Assembly (NCBI RefSeq): GCF_010723575.1
Contig: NZ_BLKZ01000001.1
Coordinates: forward strand, 4,588,001-4,652,000
Length of the DNA: 64,000 bases
Direction: 5' to 3'
Origin: Mycobacterium bourgelatii
GTDB taxonomy: Bacteria > Actinomycetota > Actinomycetes > Mycobacteriales > Mycobacteriaceae
The notes under the pieces are model-generated. The model was given only the letters and a program-made list of their open reading frames with translations. It was not told where the DNA came from and made no database searches. A program made the translations under genes and the position numbers. Shown one piece after another: positions 58,926 through 64,000 of the stretch (position 1 is its first letter; each line of letters begins with the position of its first letter).

Positions 58926-59948
58926 ATGCCATCGACATTCATCGCGCCGGAGATCGTGGCTGGGGCCGCTTCGGAGTTGGCCGAGATAGGAGCGGCGATC
59001 GGCTCGGCAAATGCGTCGGCCGCAGCACCTACGACGCAGGTACTGGCTGCTGCCGCCGATGAGGTGTCCACGGCGATCGCGGCATTGTTCAGTACCAACG
59101 CCCAGCAATTCCAATCCCTCGCCAACCAGGCCTTGAATTTTCACGACGGATTCGTGAAATTGTTGAATAACAGCGCGGCCCAGTACCTCAGCACGGAGCT
59201 GACCAATGCTCAACAAACCCTGGCCAACACGCTGAATGCGCCCATTCAGAACCTTTTGGGCCAACTCGCGATCGGAAGCGCCTCAACCCTGCCAAACCCC
59301 GCCGCCTCAGGGACATCCGGCCCAGTCTTGTGGGAGACACCATTCGGCCCGATAAAAGCATGGACGACCGTGGACTACGCCGACGTACTCCCTGGAGCAA
59401 TGACGATGACGCTAACCCTTGAGACTGCAGTTGGGACCGTGGTGTGGTCCAACAGCGGTTTGTTGTCCCCCCCCTCCTCCCAAATGACCGGGGGAACAAT
59501 AACCCTGCCCCCGGCGCTTCCGCTGCTAGCGGCCATGGCCGGCCCCTATGTCACCGGGCAAGCCTCGCTCGCGAACAGCAACAACGCATTCTTCGCTGCC
59601 ATTGCTAATGGTGACTTCGTGGGCGCTACCAGTGCATTCGTATCCGCGCCTTTCGAATTCACCAATTCCATACTGTTTGGCCATCACACGGTCGAGATTG
59701 GGTCATCCCAGTTGCCAGCAATTCTGAACACTGGTGGCGTTGGCGGGCAGGATGCCTTCACGCTCAAGATTCCCTTTGGCGGGCTCATGGCTGGTGCTCA
59801 GCCCATTTCGGTAACCTATTATGACCAGCCGGGGACGTTTGTGGGTTCAACCTATTCGTATCAGGGCACCCAATTGGGCGGCCTAGGTTATGAAATCGCC
59901 CGGGCGACCGGCGGGCTCGCACTCCTCCAGGCAATCGGCGCCATTTAG
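58926..59948 (+). CDS. PE family protein 2
   Basis: A 340-residue PE protein. MPSTFIAPEIVAGAASELAE opens the PE domain, and LFSTNAQQFQSLANQA corresponds to the same segment in PE 1. The C-terminal domain is paralogous, with PYVTGQASLANSNNAFFAA and SAPFEFTNSILFGHHTV. GGAGG 8 nt before ATG 58926 supports the start. The tandem pair lies between ogt and the rRNA operon, where M. tuberculosis has no PE genes as I recall. Function is unknown. Confidence 0.9.
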   Translation: MPSTFIAPEIVAGAASELAEIGAAIGSANASAAAPTTQVLAAAADEVSTAIAALFSTNAQQFQSLANQALNFHDGFVKLLNNSAAQYLSTELTNAQQTLANTLNAPIQNLLGQLAIGSASTLPNPAASGTSGPVLWETPFGPIKAWTTVDYADVLPGAMTMTLTLETAVGTVVWSNSGLLSPPSSQMTGGTITLPPALPLLAAMAGPYVTGQASLANSNNAFFAAIANGDFVGATSAFVSAPFEFTNSILFGHHTVEIGSSQLPAILNTGGVGGQDAFTLKIPFGGLMAGAQPISVTYYDQPGTFVGSTYSYQGTQLGGLGYEIARATGGLALLQAIGAI

Positions 59949-60137
59949 CGAGAGCCCCGCCACTCCTCACCAGCAGACCACCGTACTCGGCGACATTGGC
60001 CGTCGGCGTCGCGGAATCCGAATGCAAGGTCTTGGTTGGCATCGGCCGCCGGCAGCTTAGCGAGCAACGTGGCTCATTGCTGGGCAGTGAGGCGCTCAGC
60101 GCCGCGCAGCAGCCGGTCTCGGCGGGCCGGCGCATGC

Positions 60138-60167
60138 AAAAACACCCCCATTGCTGGGGGTGTTTTT
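60138..60167 (-). terminator. Intrinsic terminator of the rRNA operon
   Basis: A perfect 12-bp stem (AAAAACACCCCC/GGGGGTGTTTTT) with a 6-nt loop, immediately after the 5S gene in the minus direction, with a terminal T5. It is the clearest intrinsic terminator in the window. Confidence 0.92.
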
Positions 60168-60171
60168 GTGT

Positions 60172-60286
60172 GTTCGGCGGTGTCCTACTTTTCCACGCGA
60201 AAAGCGCAGTATCATCGGCGCTGACAGGCTTAGCTTCCGGGTTCGGAATGGGACCGGGCGTTTCCCTGTCGCTGTGGCCGCCGTAA
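60172..60286 (-). rRNA. rrf: 5S ribosomal RNA
   Basis: About 115 nt. The minus strand begins TTACGGCGGCCACAGC, contains the conserved CCCATTCCGAACCCGG and ends GGACACCGCCGAAC. It is the last gene of the leftward rRNA operon and is followed by a strong intrinsic terminator. Confidence 0.95.
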
Positions 60287-60355
60287 CTCTATTTATTTTA
60301 TACATTCAAGTTTGTTTGGTGGCGGGGTGCAGTGTCTAACGGCATAAATGCCGGA

Positions 60356-64000
<3,645 letters not shown>

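Noticed and set aside
57877..58938. 353-codon minus-strand frame overlapping PE gene 1 and the spacer
   Set aside because: It overlaps a well-supported PE gene, shows no recognisable family and no ribosome binding site.

Overview
The window looks like a chromosome segment of a slow-growing Mycobacterium. The evidence is uniformly high GC with GC-ending codons, PE and PE_PGRS genes, the GlgE/GlgB/GlgP maltosyltransferase set, NucS, IrtAB, and a 16S-23S-5S rRNA operon next to ogt. From about 28.7 kb to the end, the gene order follows the M. tuberculosis Rv1343c-to-Rv1316c-rrn segment as I remember it, read in reverse. The species cannot be named from this alone.

Region 1 (1-19.6 kb) is an accessory CoA-thioester catabolic region. 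A truncated TetR gene ends the left edge. Two divergent operons share a palindrome. The leftward one encodes a hotdog thioesterase and a crotonase; the rightward one encodes three crotonases and three acyl-CoA ligases, with every gene overlapping the next. A secreted protein, a TetR regulator and an FAD oxidoreductase follow. A second leftward operon encodes an SDR, a thiolase, a class III CoA transferase, an acyl-CoA dehydrogenase and a GntR regulator, divergent from another acyl-CoA dehydrogenase. A phosphotransferase-fold protein closes the region. Together these genes could activate a carboxylic acid, desaturate it, isomerise or hydrate it, oxidise and thiolyse it. The four crotonases lack one or both canonical catalytic glutamates, so the chemistry is probably not plain beta-oxidation. 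This is the best candidate here for an undescribed pathway.

Region 2 (19.6-28.7 kb) carries a tetR-irtA-irtB operon (ferric carboxymycobactin import) with an iron-box-like site and an overlapping inverted repeat upstream. A membrane Ser/Thr kinase, tRNA-Leu(UAG) and a LAGLIDADG-type gene split by an IS256-family element follow. In M. tuberculosis the mbtL-M-N-K genes lie between lprD and irtA; they are not here.

Region 3 (28.7-57.1 kb) is the conserved backbone: lprD, a DUF3817 protein, rdgB, rph, a metallo-beta-lactamase-fold phosphodiesterase, murI, rhomboid, a P1-type peptidase, a DUF2017 protein, clpS, pncB, dinG, glgP, glgE, glgB, a frameshifted PE_PGRS, a thioredoxin-fold protein, fadA4, methylmalonyl-CoA epimerase, a small zinc-motif protein, nucS, a class III cyclase, adaA-alkA and ogt. 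Two departures stand out: a 1.5-kb insertion between rph and rdgB bounded by 24-bp direct repeats, and the absence of mec-cysO-cysM between the rhomboid and P1-peptidase genes.

Region 4 (57.1-64 kb) has two paralogous PE genes sharing a duplicated upstream motif, then the leftward rRNA operon: 5S with a strong terminator, 23S, the spacer, and the 3' end of 16S.
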